DNA from: Xanthomonas sp.
GTDB taxonomy: Bacteria; Pseudomonadota; Gammaproteobacteria; Xanthomonadales; Xanthomonadaceae
DNA length: 64,000 nucleotides
Direction of reading: 5' to 3'
Assembly: GCF_017163755.1 (NCBI RefSeq)
Contig: NZ_JAFIWC010000009.1
Coordinates: 62,001-126,000 of the forward strand
The notes under the pieces: generated by a model
Databases searched by the model: none
Seen by the model: only the letters and a program-made list of their open reading frames with translations
What the model was told of the DNA's origin: nothing
In this document: positions 20,901 to 27,257 of the stretch, piece by piece
How positions within the stretch are numbered: position 1 is the stretch's first letter
Layout of the letters: each line of letters begins with the position of its first letter
Made by a program: the position numbers and the translations under genes

Positions 20901-22932
20901 CAGCAGCGCCATCGACGGCACGGGCAACGACCTGGACAACTACCTTGCCGGCAACAGCGCCGCCAACGTGATCCATGGTGGAGGAGGCAGTGACACGATC
21001 GTGGCCGGCGCTGGCAATGACACGCTGTACGGTGGAACCGGCGACGACAAGTACGTGTTCGACGCAAGCTCCGGCAGCGATGTCATCGACAACAGCGATG
21101 CCGGCTTCGATGGGGTGTTCTTCACCAGCGGCGTCACTCGCGAACGCCTGAGGTTCGGGCGGGACGGTGACGACCTGTTGATCTTCGTGGATGCGTCCAC
21201 CACGCCGTCGGTGCGCGTGCTGAACCATTTCCTTGGCGGGGACGCCGCCATCGACTACGTGCAGCCGGACGGCGGCTACTACCTCACCACGGCGGAGATC
21301 AACCAGATCGTGGCCGGCGGCAGCAGTGGCGGGCAGTTCGACCAGGTCATCACCGGCACCTCCGCCGGCGAACAACTCGTCGGCAGCGCCGGCAAGGACC
21401 TGATCGAAGGCCTGGGCGGCGCCGATACGCTGTTCGGCATGGGCGGCAACGACACTCTGCGCGGCGGCGACGGCAATGATTACATGGCCGGTGGCAACGG
21501 CAATGGCAGCGGATCGGGCAACGACGTGCTCGAGGGCGGAATCGGCAATGACACGTTGCGCGGCGAAGACGGCAGCAACACGCTGACCGGTGGCGCGGGA
21601 GACGACCAGTATGTCTACGGGGGGGGCATCGACGTCATCGACAACACCGGCGGCGGCACGGACTGGCTGATCTTCCAGAATGGCATCACGACGTCGCAGC
21701 TGGCCCTAGTCCGCGACGGCGACGATCTGGTCATCACCGTCAACGGCAACGCCAGCCAGCGCGTCACGGTCACCGACCACTTCCTCGGCGGCGACATGGC
21801 CCTGGACTACCTGCAGCCGGCCAGTGGTTCGGCCCTGAACACGGCGGCGATCAACGCGCTGGTCACCAACAACGGCGGCGGGGGCGACAACGGCGGCGGT
21901 ACGCCGGGGACCGGCAACGATGCGGACTACCCGTCGCAGAAGACCGGCACCGCCACCGGCGAACAGATCGTCGGCACCAGCGGCCGTGACCTGATCAAGG
22001 GGCTGGGCGGGGCCGATACGCTGTTCGGCATGGGAGCCGACGACAAGCTCGATGGCGGCGACGGCGACGACTATCTCTCTGGCGGCAACGGCAGTTTCAG
22101 CGGATCGGGCAACGACATCCTGATTGGCGGCGCCGGCGATGACCAACTGGTGGGCGAGGACGGTGCCGACACGTTGTTCGGCGGCACGGGCAACGACACC
22201 TATTTCTATGCCGCCGGCTCCGGCGTGGACACCATCGACAACACCGGCGGCGGCACCGACTGGCTGTACTTCGATGGCATCGACCGCGCCCGCCTGGCCT
22301 ACCACCGCGATGGCGACGATCTGATCGTGCGCGTGGATGGTGATGCGGGGCAGCAGATGCGTGTGGTTGGACACTTCCTCGGCGGCGAACGTGCGATCGC
22401 TTACGTACAGCCTGGCGATGGCGGCTTTGCGATCTCGGCCGCGACCATCGCTGGCCAACTGACGCCGCTGGGTTCAGCCAGCCGCAGCGCATCCGCGGCC
22501 TCGCTGACGGCGGCGCCGACGCTTGACACGTTCAGCCTGAGCGAGGACGAGGCGAGCAACCTGGCGCAAGCCATCGAAGCCTTCGCCATCGGCGCGCCGG
22601 TCCTCCGCGCGCCGGCGACGATTGAAGCGGGCACGGCGCCGGCGGCAAGTCCACAGCACGGGATCGTTCTGCCGCCGCCGGCCAGTGGTGGCGTCTCAGC
22701 GCTTGGGTTCGGCAAGACGGAACCGCCGATTTCATATTCGGTCCCGGCCGGCGCGGTCCAGCAGCCCCATGCTGAATTGCGCCAGCTTGTCGACAGCTTG
22801 GCCAGCTTCGCCGGCCAAAGCGTGCTGCCGGCGTCCAACGACATCGGGTTTGATGAGCCTGGTATCGCCAACAGGGTGTCGAACTGGAGGATGTCGCACA
22901 CCAGCCTGCGCTTGAGACAGATGGCGCTGTGA
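14974..22932 (+). CDS. Giant RTX calcium-binding protein, type I secreted
   Basis: A protein of about 2652 residues. The N-terminal 285 residues are unique, with no motif I recognise. RTX nonapeptides (GGxGNDxL type) start near residue 289. A region near 545-670 has DxDxDG-like calcium loops (IDLDGDGVET, DLNRNGRIDNG, DLNGNGRTDSGE) common in large RTX proteins. Dense RTX blocks run from about 945 to 2460, mixed with beta modules of the type GTDHVRSSISYALPDHVE. The last three modules are near-copies ending in HFLGGD. The final 160 residues lack repeats and should hold the secretion signal. I recognise no catalytic domain. The GTG at 14974 lies seven bases after AAAGGAG; ATGs at 14953, 14968 and 14980 are alternatives. 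Likely an adhesin or biofilm matrix protein. Confidence 0.88.
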   Translation: MTMPTINQIVSRYLFNTDVPPSNLADEALIRSAGQQGDQVNVNANEYMTTGAGRFAGVERFNFVRNFLAGNDYQGSLPPGVYSTSDLLTLYGIKEGRLAVQQYYQGVYESDYAERAYVFGSGAYEINMDAVFYVNEDGTREIDNICVVPVDNDFDYESTNWLASVTNGLTEGEIDPSGIGRTVPIHFTETVTQRYSFSAEDWYALDFKNAQALAAERAAKAALVADIGHFAGVFGSLLGDLVTGDIITYEDADNRFVVYDGKDTNNSNSNLDAMTLLNLTEQLPYNGVVVIAGNGNDHLHGTGYTAGDELRGGAGNDTLDGRGGGDTLIGGSGDDIYLVEDEGDEVIEEDGGGDDTVRSEINYTLAAHVENLELTGSESISATGNSYKNKIRGNDAANEILGLEGDDDLYGQGGNDLIKGGQGRDLLEGGADVDRLEGGENFDIYQADGLDTILDNDGSGTVFLEGFNLTGGTRTEDDPENTYYGNGDTYVLNGATLVVNGGLTIEQFSNGDLGIFLETEPDEPEEPEEGPDIGPAESRTSPIVIDLDGDGVETTALQNNRYFDHDANGMRERTAWASADDGFLVRDLNRNGRIDNGREMFGNQTRLANGNLASNGFEALRDLDDNQDGLIDQNDAVFAELRIWRDLNGNGRTDSGELQTLAQSGLSAVRTGWQSSGYVDANGQMHAQIGTAIRHDGTDAAAADVWFQVDATHRSNAQFDPAIRDFLQLPDAKAFGNLPDLRQAMARDPALVDLVEAYTAETDPASRAAMLEGLIFQWAGVADVDPYSRDPRMVYGHVMDARQLIVLEQLVGRGYEGTWCWGERDPNPHGNAAPLLREEFAKFSMYVGAQLLAQVDSENYSFIKGGFASGYSHVMIDWEEFNQVAASLAADGRDAKLTEIVDVLRDLGAYSPVFRDQTMQGFALAMALHPELSSFFGIPSLIGTEGNDWLVGQYLDEVIVADKGDDTVFGGGGNDTYRYRAGDGKDRIYDTSGTDQLVFMEGIETTHVSISRDLTSITLTIAVGATVGEIRIDNVFDENGHQREGVIEAVHFHNGTTWGMADLVSRIVLPVTAGDDVLYGTVSGEIISAQAGNDGVFGLDGDDQLNGDAGDDTIHGGNGNDVLAGGAGDDLLNGGAGDDTYLFGPGFGHDVIESYDDEAQRLDKIAFEAGIVPADVTLTRVGNDLLLILSSGDSLLVKSHFQADGDGAYSISEIQFANGTIWTTETLRSKALGGTNDNDSLTGYASDDVIDGLAGDDVIRGGEGHDQLLGRDGDDRLYGGNGADALTGDAGQDQLLGEDGNDVLDGGADDDLLEGGYGADRLIGGAGNDHLYGGADGDQLVGGLGDDRLEGGYSDDRYYFARGDGKDTINDIGGFSTILVSNLPLNEVYFRRDGDRLLILFTTSPDDQISLEGFFDAATGLATSGISIDTGEGEPWDISANELDTVVLLGTSLDDTINANALDNTIGGLAGNDTIRAGGGADALNGGGGNDLLYGDAGDDLLAGDAGDDLLDGGTGSDQLAGGNGDDSYVVDDAGDVVTEAVDGGTDHVRSSISYALPDHVERLELIGGDDVNASGNELDNQLVGNSGGNYLQGFGGNDVLNGDDGDDRLEGGDGNDTLNGGIGIDVLDGGVGHDVLDGDSGSDQLVGGAGDDTYRVDESTDVVVELSDEGADKVESSAYSYRLTDNIEQLTLVEGSRAYEGAAGAGNQVLIGNSNDNRLDGGAGADDLTGGLGNDTYMVDQAGDVIVELAGEGIDTVESSISYTLGTNLENLTLLGDDDLAATGNDGNNVIRGNAGNNLVVGGAGADILYGGAGDDMYVSVSASDSVHERASGGIDTVERVFETNLVLDNNVENLILGSGITTGNGNALDNTITGNASANSLGGWDGDDVLFGLDGDDNLFGGTGADILYGGNGADYLDGGESVDHLEGGAGNDIYVTDDSADVVVEAAGAGTDQVQTIASYVLSANIENLFLMGSSAIDGTGNDLDNYLAGNSAANVIHGGGGSDTIVAGAGNDTLYGGTGDDKYVFDASSGSDVIDNSDAGFDGVFFTSGVTRERLRFGRDGDDLLIFVDASTTPSVRVLNHFLGGDAAIDYVQPDGGYYLTTAEINQIVAGGSSGGQFDQVITGTSAGEQLVGSAGKDLIEGLGGADTLFGMGGNDTLRGGDGNDYMAGGNGNGSGSGNDVLEGGIGNDTLRGEDGSNTLTGGAGDDQYVYGGGIDVIDNTGGGTDWLIFQNGITTSQLALVRDGDDLVITVNGNASQRVTVTDHFLGGDMALDYLQPASGSALNTAAINALVTNNGGGGDNGGGTPGTGNDADYPSQKTGTATGEQIVGTSGRDLIKGLGGADTLFGMGADDKLDGGDGDDYLSGGNGSFSGSGNDILIGGAGDDQLVGEDGADTLFGGTGNDTYFYAAGSGVDTIDNTGGGTDWLYFDGIDRARLAYHRDGDDLIVRVDGDAGQQMRVVGHFLGGERAIAYVQPGDGGFAISAATIAGQLTPLGSASRSASAASLTAAPTLDTFSLSEDEASNLAQAIEAFAIGAPVLRAPATIEAGTAPAASPQHGIVLPPPASGGVSALGFGKTEPPISYSVPAGAVQQPHAELRQLVDSLASFAGQSVLPASNDIGFDEPGIANRVSNWRMSHTSLRLRQMAL

Positions 22933-22940
22933 GACGGGAG

Positions 22941-22964
22941 GGAGGGCAGTGGCTGCTGCCCTCC
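22941..22964. terminator. Hairpin between convergent RTX and FG-GAP genes
   Basis: A perfect 9-bp stem, GGAGGGCAG with CTGCCCTCC, and a 6-base loop begin eight bases after the RTX stop and 20 bases before the stop of the facing gene. It probably ends transcription from at least one side; there is no long T-run. Confidence 0.55.
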
Positions 22965-22983
22965 TGATTACGTCTTGTCATGC

Positions 22984-24273
22984 TCATGGGCAAGGGCACT
23001 TCTGAGGGGGCGGGCCCGGCGACGCCGCAGGCTTCTGCGGGCCGACTTTCACGCGGTCGGTCAGCAGCAGGCGTGCCTGCGAGCGCCAGCCGCCGATGAA
23101 GATGTCGGGCTTGCGGTCGCCGTCCAGATCGCCCTGGGCCATGCTCCAGCCGCGGCCCACGGTGGCGCTGGGCATCGCCTGCAGGGTGACGTCCTCGAAG
23201 TTGCCGCGGCCGTCGTTTTGCCAGGCGCGCACCTGCAGCGGCACGAAGCCCGGCACCTGGATCGCGCTGACGAGCAGGTCGGGCGCGCCGTCGTGGTTGA
23301 AGTCGACCACGGTGCCGCCCCAGCTGGAAAACCGGTGGGCGGGCAGCCGCTTGCCGGTCTGGTCCTTGAAGCGGCCCTTGCCGTCGTTGATCAGCAGCCG
23401 CGTCTGCGGGTCCTTGTCCCAGCCGCCGTTGTTGCTGGTGAGGTTGAAGAACACGAGGTCCGGATGGCCGTCGCGGTTGGCATCGAACACGTGCACCTCG
23501 CGCGTCTCCAGCGGCACCGGCAGCTCGAGCCGGTCGCTCGCATCGGCGAATCGGCCCTTGCCGTCGTTGAGCAGGAGCCGGTTGGGAGGCGACTGGTTGG
23601 CGACCACCATGTCCAGGTCGGCATCGCCATCCAGGTCGGCAAGCGCGATGCCCTGGGTGTGGTCCTCGCTGGCCGGCAGGTGGGTGGCGGTGGCGTCGAT
23701 GAAGTGCCCCGGGCGTTGCTTGTCGTTGAGCCACAGGAAGTTGCGGGCCGGGCCGGGCTTGTCCTCCGGCGTATTGCCGACCACGATGTCCGCCAGGCCG
23801 TCGCCATTGACGTCGCCCACCGCCAGCCCGTTGCCCTGGCTGGTGCGGGGCAGGCGCGAGTTCATGGGCACGAAGCCGCCCTTGCCGTCGCCGAAGAACA
23901 GGTTGTGCACTTCGTCGGCCTCGGCGACGAAGATCACGTCCATGAGGCCGTCGCCATTGAAGTCCGCGGCGCGCACGTGCTCGTTGTCGTTCGCCGCGTC
24001 GCCGAACACGCCGGGCTTCCACGTCAGCTTCCCGTTGCCGTCGTTGAGGTAGAGCACGTTGGCGCCGTGCTCGACGGCGACGACCACGTCCAGGTCGCCG
24101 TCGCGGTCCACGTCGATCATCGTGGCGTCGACCGCATGCAGGTCGGGCGCCTGCGGCACGTGCGTCGTCGTCACGTCGACGTAGGGGCTTGGCGTCTGCC
24201 CCTGCGCGGATGCCGTGGCGGAGGCCAGGCAGCAAAGGAGGGCGGCACCCAGTGTCATGCGCGATCTGTTCAT
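22984..24273 (-). CDS. Exported FG-GAP/VCBS beta-propeller protein
   Basis: A 429-residue protein with a signal peptide ending near ASAQGQ (about residue 24). Repeats of about 50-60 residues follow, each with a calcium loop such as DVDRDGDLDVVV, DFNGDGLMDVIF, DVNGDGLADIVV, DLDGDADLDMVV, DANRDGHPDLVF, DFNHDGAPDLLV or DLDGDRKPDIFI. These seven units are the FG-GAP/VCBS blades of an integrin-like propeller. The protein is therefore periplasmic or secreted and calcium-binding. The C-terminus ends in a Pro/Cys-rich tail. No enzyme motif is seen. It converges on the RTX gene; whether it acts with that calcium-binding protein is unknown. Confidence 0.85.
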   Translation of the reverse strand: MNRSRMTLGAALLCCLASATASAQGQTPSPYVDVTTTHVPQAPDLHAVDATMIDVDRDGDLDVVVAVEHGANVLYLNDGNGKLTWKPGVFGDAANDNEHVRAADFNGDGLMDVIFVAEADEVHNLFFGDGKGGFVPMNSRLPRTSQGNGLAVGDVNGDGLADIVVGNTPEDKPGPARNFLWLNDKQRPGHFIDATATHLPASEDHTQGIALADLDGDADLDMVVANQSPPNRLLLNDGKGRFADASDRLELPVPLETREVHVFDANRDGHPDLVFFNLTSNNGGWDKDPQTRLLINDGKGRFKDQTGKRLPAHRFSSWGGTVVDFNHDGAPDLLVSAIQVPGFVPLQVRAWQNDGRGNFEDVTLQAMPSATVGRGWSMAQGDLDGDRKPDIFIGGWRSQARLLLTDRVKVGPQKPAASPGPPPQKCPCP

Positions 24274-24731
24274 CGAGACAGAAGCTCCCTGGTCGGATGG
24301 ATGATGCGTGCGAGCCCACGATAGTCGCTCGTCACACCATCCTCAAGGATCCCGACGGGCGGCTGGACCGCACTCGAGTACCCACGGCGGAGAATCCGCC
24401 TGCTGCAATCCAGTGGTCACTCCCGCTGGGAAGACAGCGGGGCGACGCAGGAAATTCCCGGCGATGGCACCGAGCTTGCGTTCCCCGCACGTCTTCGCGT
24501 GCAGCCAATGATCGAGGCCTTCGCACGCCGGATCGATGCCGCGACGAGCGCGATGCGTGTCAGTGCGAAGGACGCCACCTTCGCCGACCTGAAGGACGTG
24601 AACTCGCCCTGGTGACCGTGATCTTCGGCGCCGTCCGCAACGCGTTCGAACGGAACCTGCCGCCGTCGGCGGCGCGTGGCCTGCAACGGCAGCCCGCTCT
24701 CATGTGCCGTTCCTACCTTGTCGCGTCGCGG
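24274..24731. other. Intergenic stretch, possible gene remnant
   Basis: No intact gene is supported. A plus-strand frame stays open to the TGA at 24613-24615 and reads protein-like near its end (PMIEAFARRIDAATSAM, then ADLKDVNSPW), but it has no recognisable domain or convincing start. It may be the tail of a decayed gene or chance at high GC. Confidence 0.3.
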
Positions 24732-25025
24732 TCAGCGCTCCGGTAGATGACTCAGCGATACCGAGATCAGCGCCGGCATGCGCAACCGCGCGCGACACTT
24801 CAGGTTGCCTTGCGACGGTACCCAGTCCTTCATCACCAACGGGCAGGCAGCGCGCAGCTCGCTGATGTCCAGCACATCCCCCTTGAATCCAGGGAGCTGC
24901 CATACGTCGCCATGGAACTCGATCAACAAGAGGCCATCGGCCGGGCCCTCGTCCGGGACAGTGGCCGCGAACCTCCATTTGCTGGGACCCCGTTCCATCT
25001 GCGTTCCGATGATGACTGCCGGCAT
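24732..25025 (-). CDS. Hypothetical 97-residue protein downstream of the toxin gene
   Basis: I do not recognise this 97-residue protein. It has an excellent ribosome site (GGAGG about five bases before the ATG) and normal codon use, so it is probably real. The sequence is mixed alpha/beta with Trp- and Asp-containing segments (FHGDVWQLPGFKGDVLDISE) and no signal peptide or membrane helix, so it should be cytosolic. It is the first gene after the nuclease toxin on the same strand, 355 bases away. That is where an immunity gene is often found, and a cytosolic small protein would suit this. It could equally be an unrelated gene. Confidence 0.5.
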   Translation of the reverse strand: MPAVIIGTQMERGPSKWRFAATVPDEGPADGLLLIEFHGDVWQLPGFKGDVLDISELRAACPLVMKDWVPSQGNLKCRARLRMPALISVSLSHLPER

Positions 25026-25380
25026 ACCTTCCTCCGTTGAAAAGACGAACGAGCCCGCGGCACCGCGAAGGGCCGCCGCGCATCATTCCAGCGGGGTGTC
25101 TCACCTCCTGAGACTCGTCGCACGAAGGCAAGGCTGCGGCGGGTGCGGCCTGCCCGCCGAACCATCGGGCCAGTTGAGCCGATGGCCGCCGGGTGCACTC
25201 GATGCAGATGCCTACCGAAATCCGCTCTAGCATTTGACAACCGCTTCGGTTGGGTGGCCGTCTGCGCGCCGCGGCAATGCGCCGTCCGCTTCGGTGTGCC
25301 GGATCTACAGCTCTGCCCTGTACAGGGATGCGGCGGATGGATCGGCAGTCGGCCGGCACCGCTGCCGGCCACGCCGCACC
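25026..25380. other. Gap between the 97-residue gene and the toxin gene
   Basis: No gene is supported on either strand. The last 40 bases carry a dyad, GTCGGCCGGCACCGCTGCCGGCCAC, just after the toxin stop; it could act as a terminator for the toxin operon on the minus strand. If so, the 97-residue gene would need its own promoter in this gap. Confidence 0.35.
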
Positions 25381-27231
25381 TCAGGGCGCCGCAGCCGCCA
25401 GCGTCCCGGCCAGGCCCTGCATCTTCTCGGCCAGGGCCTTCAGTTCGGTGTCCTTGATGTCCACCGCCAGCATTTCGTAGCTCACCTTCTCGGCTTTCAA
25501 TTGCGCCTCGATGCTGTTGAGCGACACGTTCTTGGGCACGACGCCGAAGAACTTGGTCTGGGTCGGCGACATGTTGACCACCAGCCGCTCGGAGCCGATG
25601 CGCAGGCTGGTCTTGCCGCCGGACGGCGCCAGCCGCTCGATGTCGCGCCTTACCTGGCCTCCGTGTTCCGACAGCGCGTACTCGGTCATGATGTCCTCGA
25701 TCTTTTCCGAGTAGGGCTGCCCAGCCAGGCGCGCTTCCGCACGCCGGTCGCGCCACACGTCCTTGGCGTTGGCGCGCAGTTCGTGCTTCTCGGCCTGGGT
25801 CAGCGACGACATGGAGCCCTTGGCCAGGCTCAGTTCGCGTGCGGCGTGCTTGCCGGCCTTGGCTTCGAAGATCCCCACGATGTGCAGTTCGCCGCCGCTG
25901 CGATAGGCCAGGATACCGTCGGTGATCTGCCGTCCTTTCAGGTCCCGGATCATGTGCCCGGGGATGAACTCCAGTTTCTTGCCCGCCGGCACGCGCACGC
26001 CCAGCGCCAGGGGCCCGAGGCGCGTGCGCAGCCAGGGCAGCAGGGAGCTCTCGATCAGCTCTTCCAGCAACTGGCCTTTCAGGTGGTCGACATGGGGGCC
26101 TTTTTCCAGGATGCGCAGCAAGGCGGGGCCGTCGAGGGATTTCATGGCGCTGCTGGATTTCTGCAGTTGCCCGAGCAGGGTTTCCACCGCCGGATCGATG
26201 GCCGCGGACGCTGCGCCGGAGCCTTTGACGACTGCGGGAATCGCTGGCGCGGCGTCCTTGGCCGCCTGGCCCACCAGCTGCTTTTGCGCGCGCAGTTCCG
26301 CGCTGGCCTGCTCCACGTCGCGAAGCGCCTTGCCGCCCGATGCGGCCTCGGCGCGCCCGCTGGCGCGCACGACCTTGTTCCATGCTGCGGCATCGCGCCC
26401 ATACAAGGACACCAGCCGCGCCTCGGTGTAGAGGAGCCTTCCGCCCTTCACCAGGCGGCCGGCGATCGGCAGCAGCACGGTGGCGGCCAGGATGCCGCGC
26501 TCCACGTCGGTGAGCCGATAGCCGAACAGGTCCCGGCCGGCATAGGCCTCATAGGCCGCCACCGCGTTGCCGACGTAGGGAACCAGGCTGATCGCAAGCT
26601 CCATGCCTTCGACCACGGCAGGGCGGTCGACCGGGACGGCGCGCACTTCGCTGTCCAACGGCGCTTCCTGCGCCATGCGCACCAGCACCACCAGGTCGGG
26701 CCGCTCACCGAGCATGGTGGCCAGACCCGCCTGCGCGCTCATGGACATGGCGGCCTTGGCATTGGGCTGAGCCTTGAACCAGGCCGACAGCTCGTCGGCG
26801 ACCAGGGTCATCACTTCGCCGACGATGGGCTTTTCGCCATGGACGAGATAGCTGATGCCGTTTTTCTTGTCGGTGAACGCGTACTGGCGAACATGCCTGT
26901 CCGCCACCAGTTGCTTGCCCAATGCGATGTATTCGCCGGCCTTGCGCGCGTATTCGGCCGGCGGCAGATACGCGGGGTGGAGTTCGGCATCGGCCTTGGC
27001 CGCACAGGCCACGCGCCACAGATCGGCGCCCTTCAGGCCGGTCTTGTTGGCCGGCATCCGCTCGTAGGCGAGCACCGAACCGGGGCGCTTGAGTTCGTCG
27101 GCCATGATCTCGCAGGCGCGCCTGGACACGGCGATCGTCGACGGGCCTGCCGTCCCGCTGCGCAGCAGGGACGACAGGCGCGTCTTCTCGTCGGCCAGCA
27201 CCGCTTCGTAGGGTTTGATGTTGCCTGCCAT
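25381..27231 (-). CDS. Polymorphic-toxin-like protein with C-terminal PD-(D/E)XK nuclease motif
   Basis: A 616-residue protein. Residues about 210-262 (SLVPYVGNAVAAYEAYAGRD, then LTDVERGILAATVLLPIAGR) resemble the pre-toxin TG segment that often precedes the active domain in polymorphic toxins. The C-terminal domain (about 400-560) has ITDGILAY followed 11 residues later by GIFEAKAGK. This D...ExK pattern is that of restriction-endonuclease-fold toxins that cut DNA. There is no signal peptide. I chose the ATG at 27231 for the AGGGAGG before it; the frame remains open further upstream only as a shadow of the next gene. It follows the 1035-residue gene by 26 bases, so the two are one operon. 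DNase activity is inferred from the motif. Confidence 0.6.
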   Translation of the reverse strand: MAGNIKPYEAVLADEKTRLSSLLRSGTAGPSTIAVSRRACEIMADELKRPGSVLAYERMPANKTGLKGADLWRVACAAKADAELHPAYLPPAEYARKAGEYIALGKQLVADRHVRQYAFTDKKNGISYLVHGEKPIVGEVMTLVADELSAWFKAQPNAKAAMSMSAQAGLATMLGERPDLVVLVRMAQEAPLDSEVRAVPVDRPAVVEGMELAISLVPYVGNAVAAYEAYAGRDLFGYRLTDVERGILAATVLLPIAGRLVKGGRLLYTEARLVSLYGRDAAAWNKVVRASGRAEAASGGKALRDVEQASAELRAQKQLVGQAAKDAAPAIPAVVKGSGAASAAIDPAVETLLGQLQKSSSAMKSLDGPALLRILEKGPHVDHLKGQLLEELIESSLLPWLRTRLGPLALGVRVPAGKKLEFIPGHMIRDLKGRQITDGILAYRSGGELHIVGIFEAKAGKHAARELSLAKGSMSSLTQAEKHELRANAKDVWRDRRAEARLAGQPYSEKIEDIMTEYALSEHGGQVRRDIERLAPSGGKTSLRIGSERLVVNMSPTQTKFFGVVPKNVSLNSIEAQLKAEKVSYEMLAVDIKDTELKALAEKMQGLAGTLAAAAP

Positions 27232-27257
27232 CTGCTCGCCTCCCTGGCGTGGCGGGA

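Noticed and set aside
15840-22400. RTX DNA repeats as a CRISPR or tandem-repeat array
   Set aside because: The repetition follows the nine-residue protein pattern within one open frame and lacks identical repeats separated by unique spacers.
22975-24324. Plus-strand 449-residue frame opposite the FG-GAP gene
   Set aside because: The minus frame has a signal peptide and regular DxDGDxDxxV repeats; the plus frame is repetitive only because it is the complement.
24480-24615. Plus-strand frame ending ADLKDVNSPW as a gene
   Set aside because: No convincing start, ribosome site or domain; it was kept only as a note on a possible remnant.
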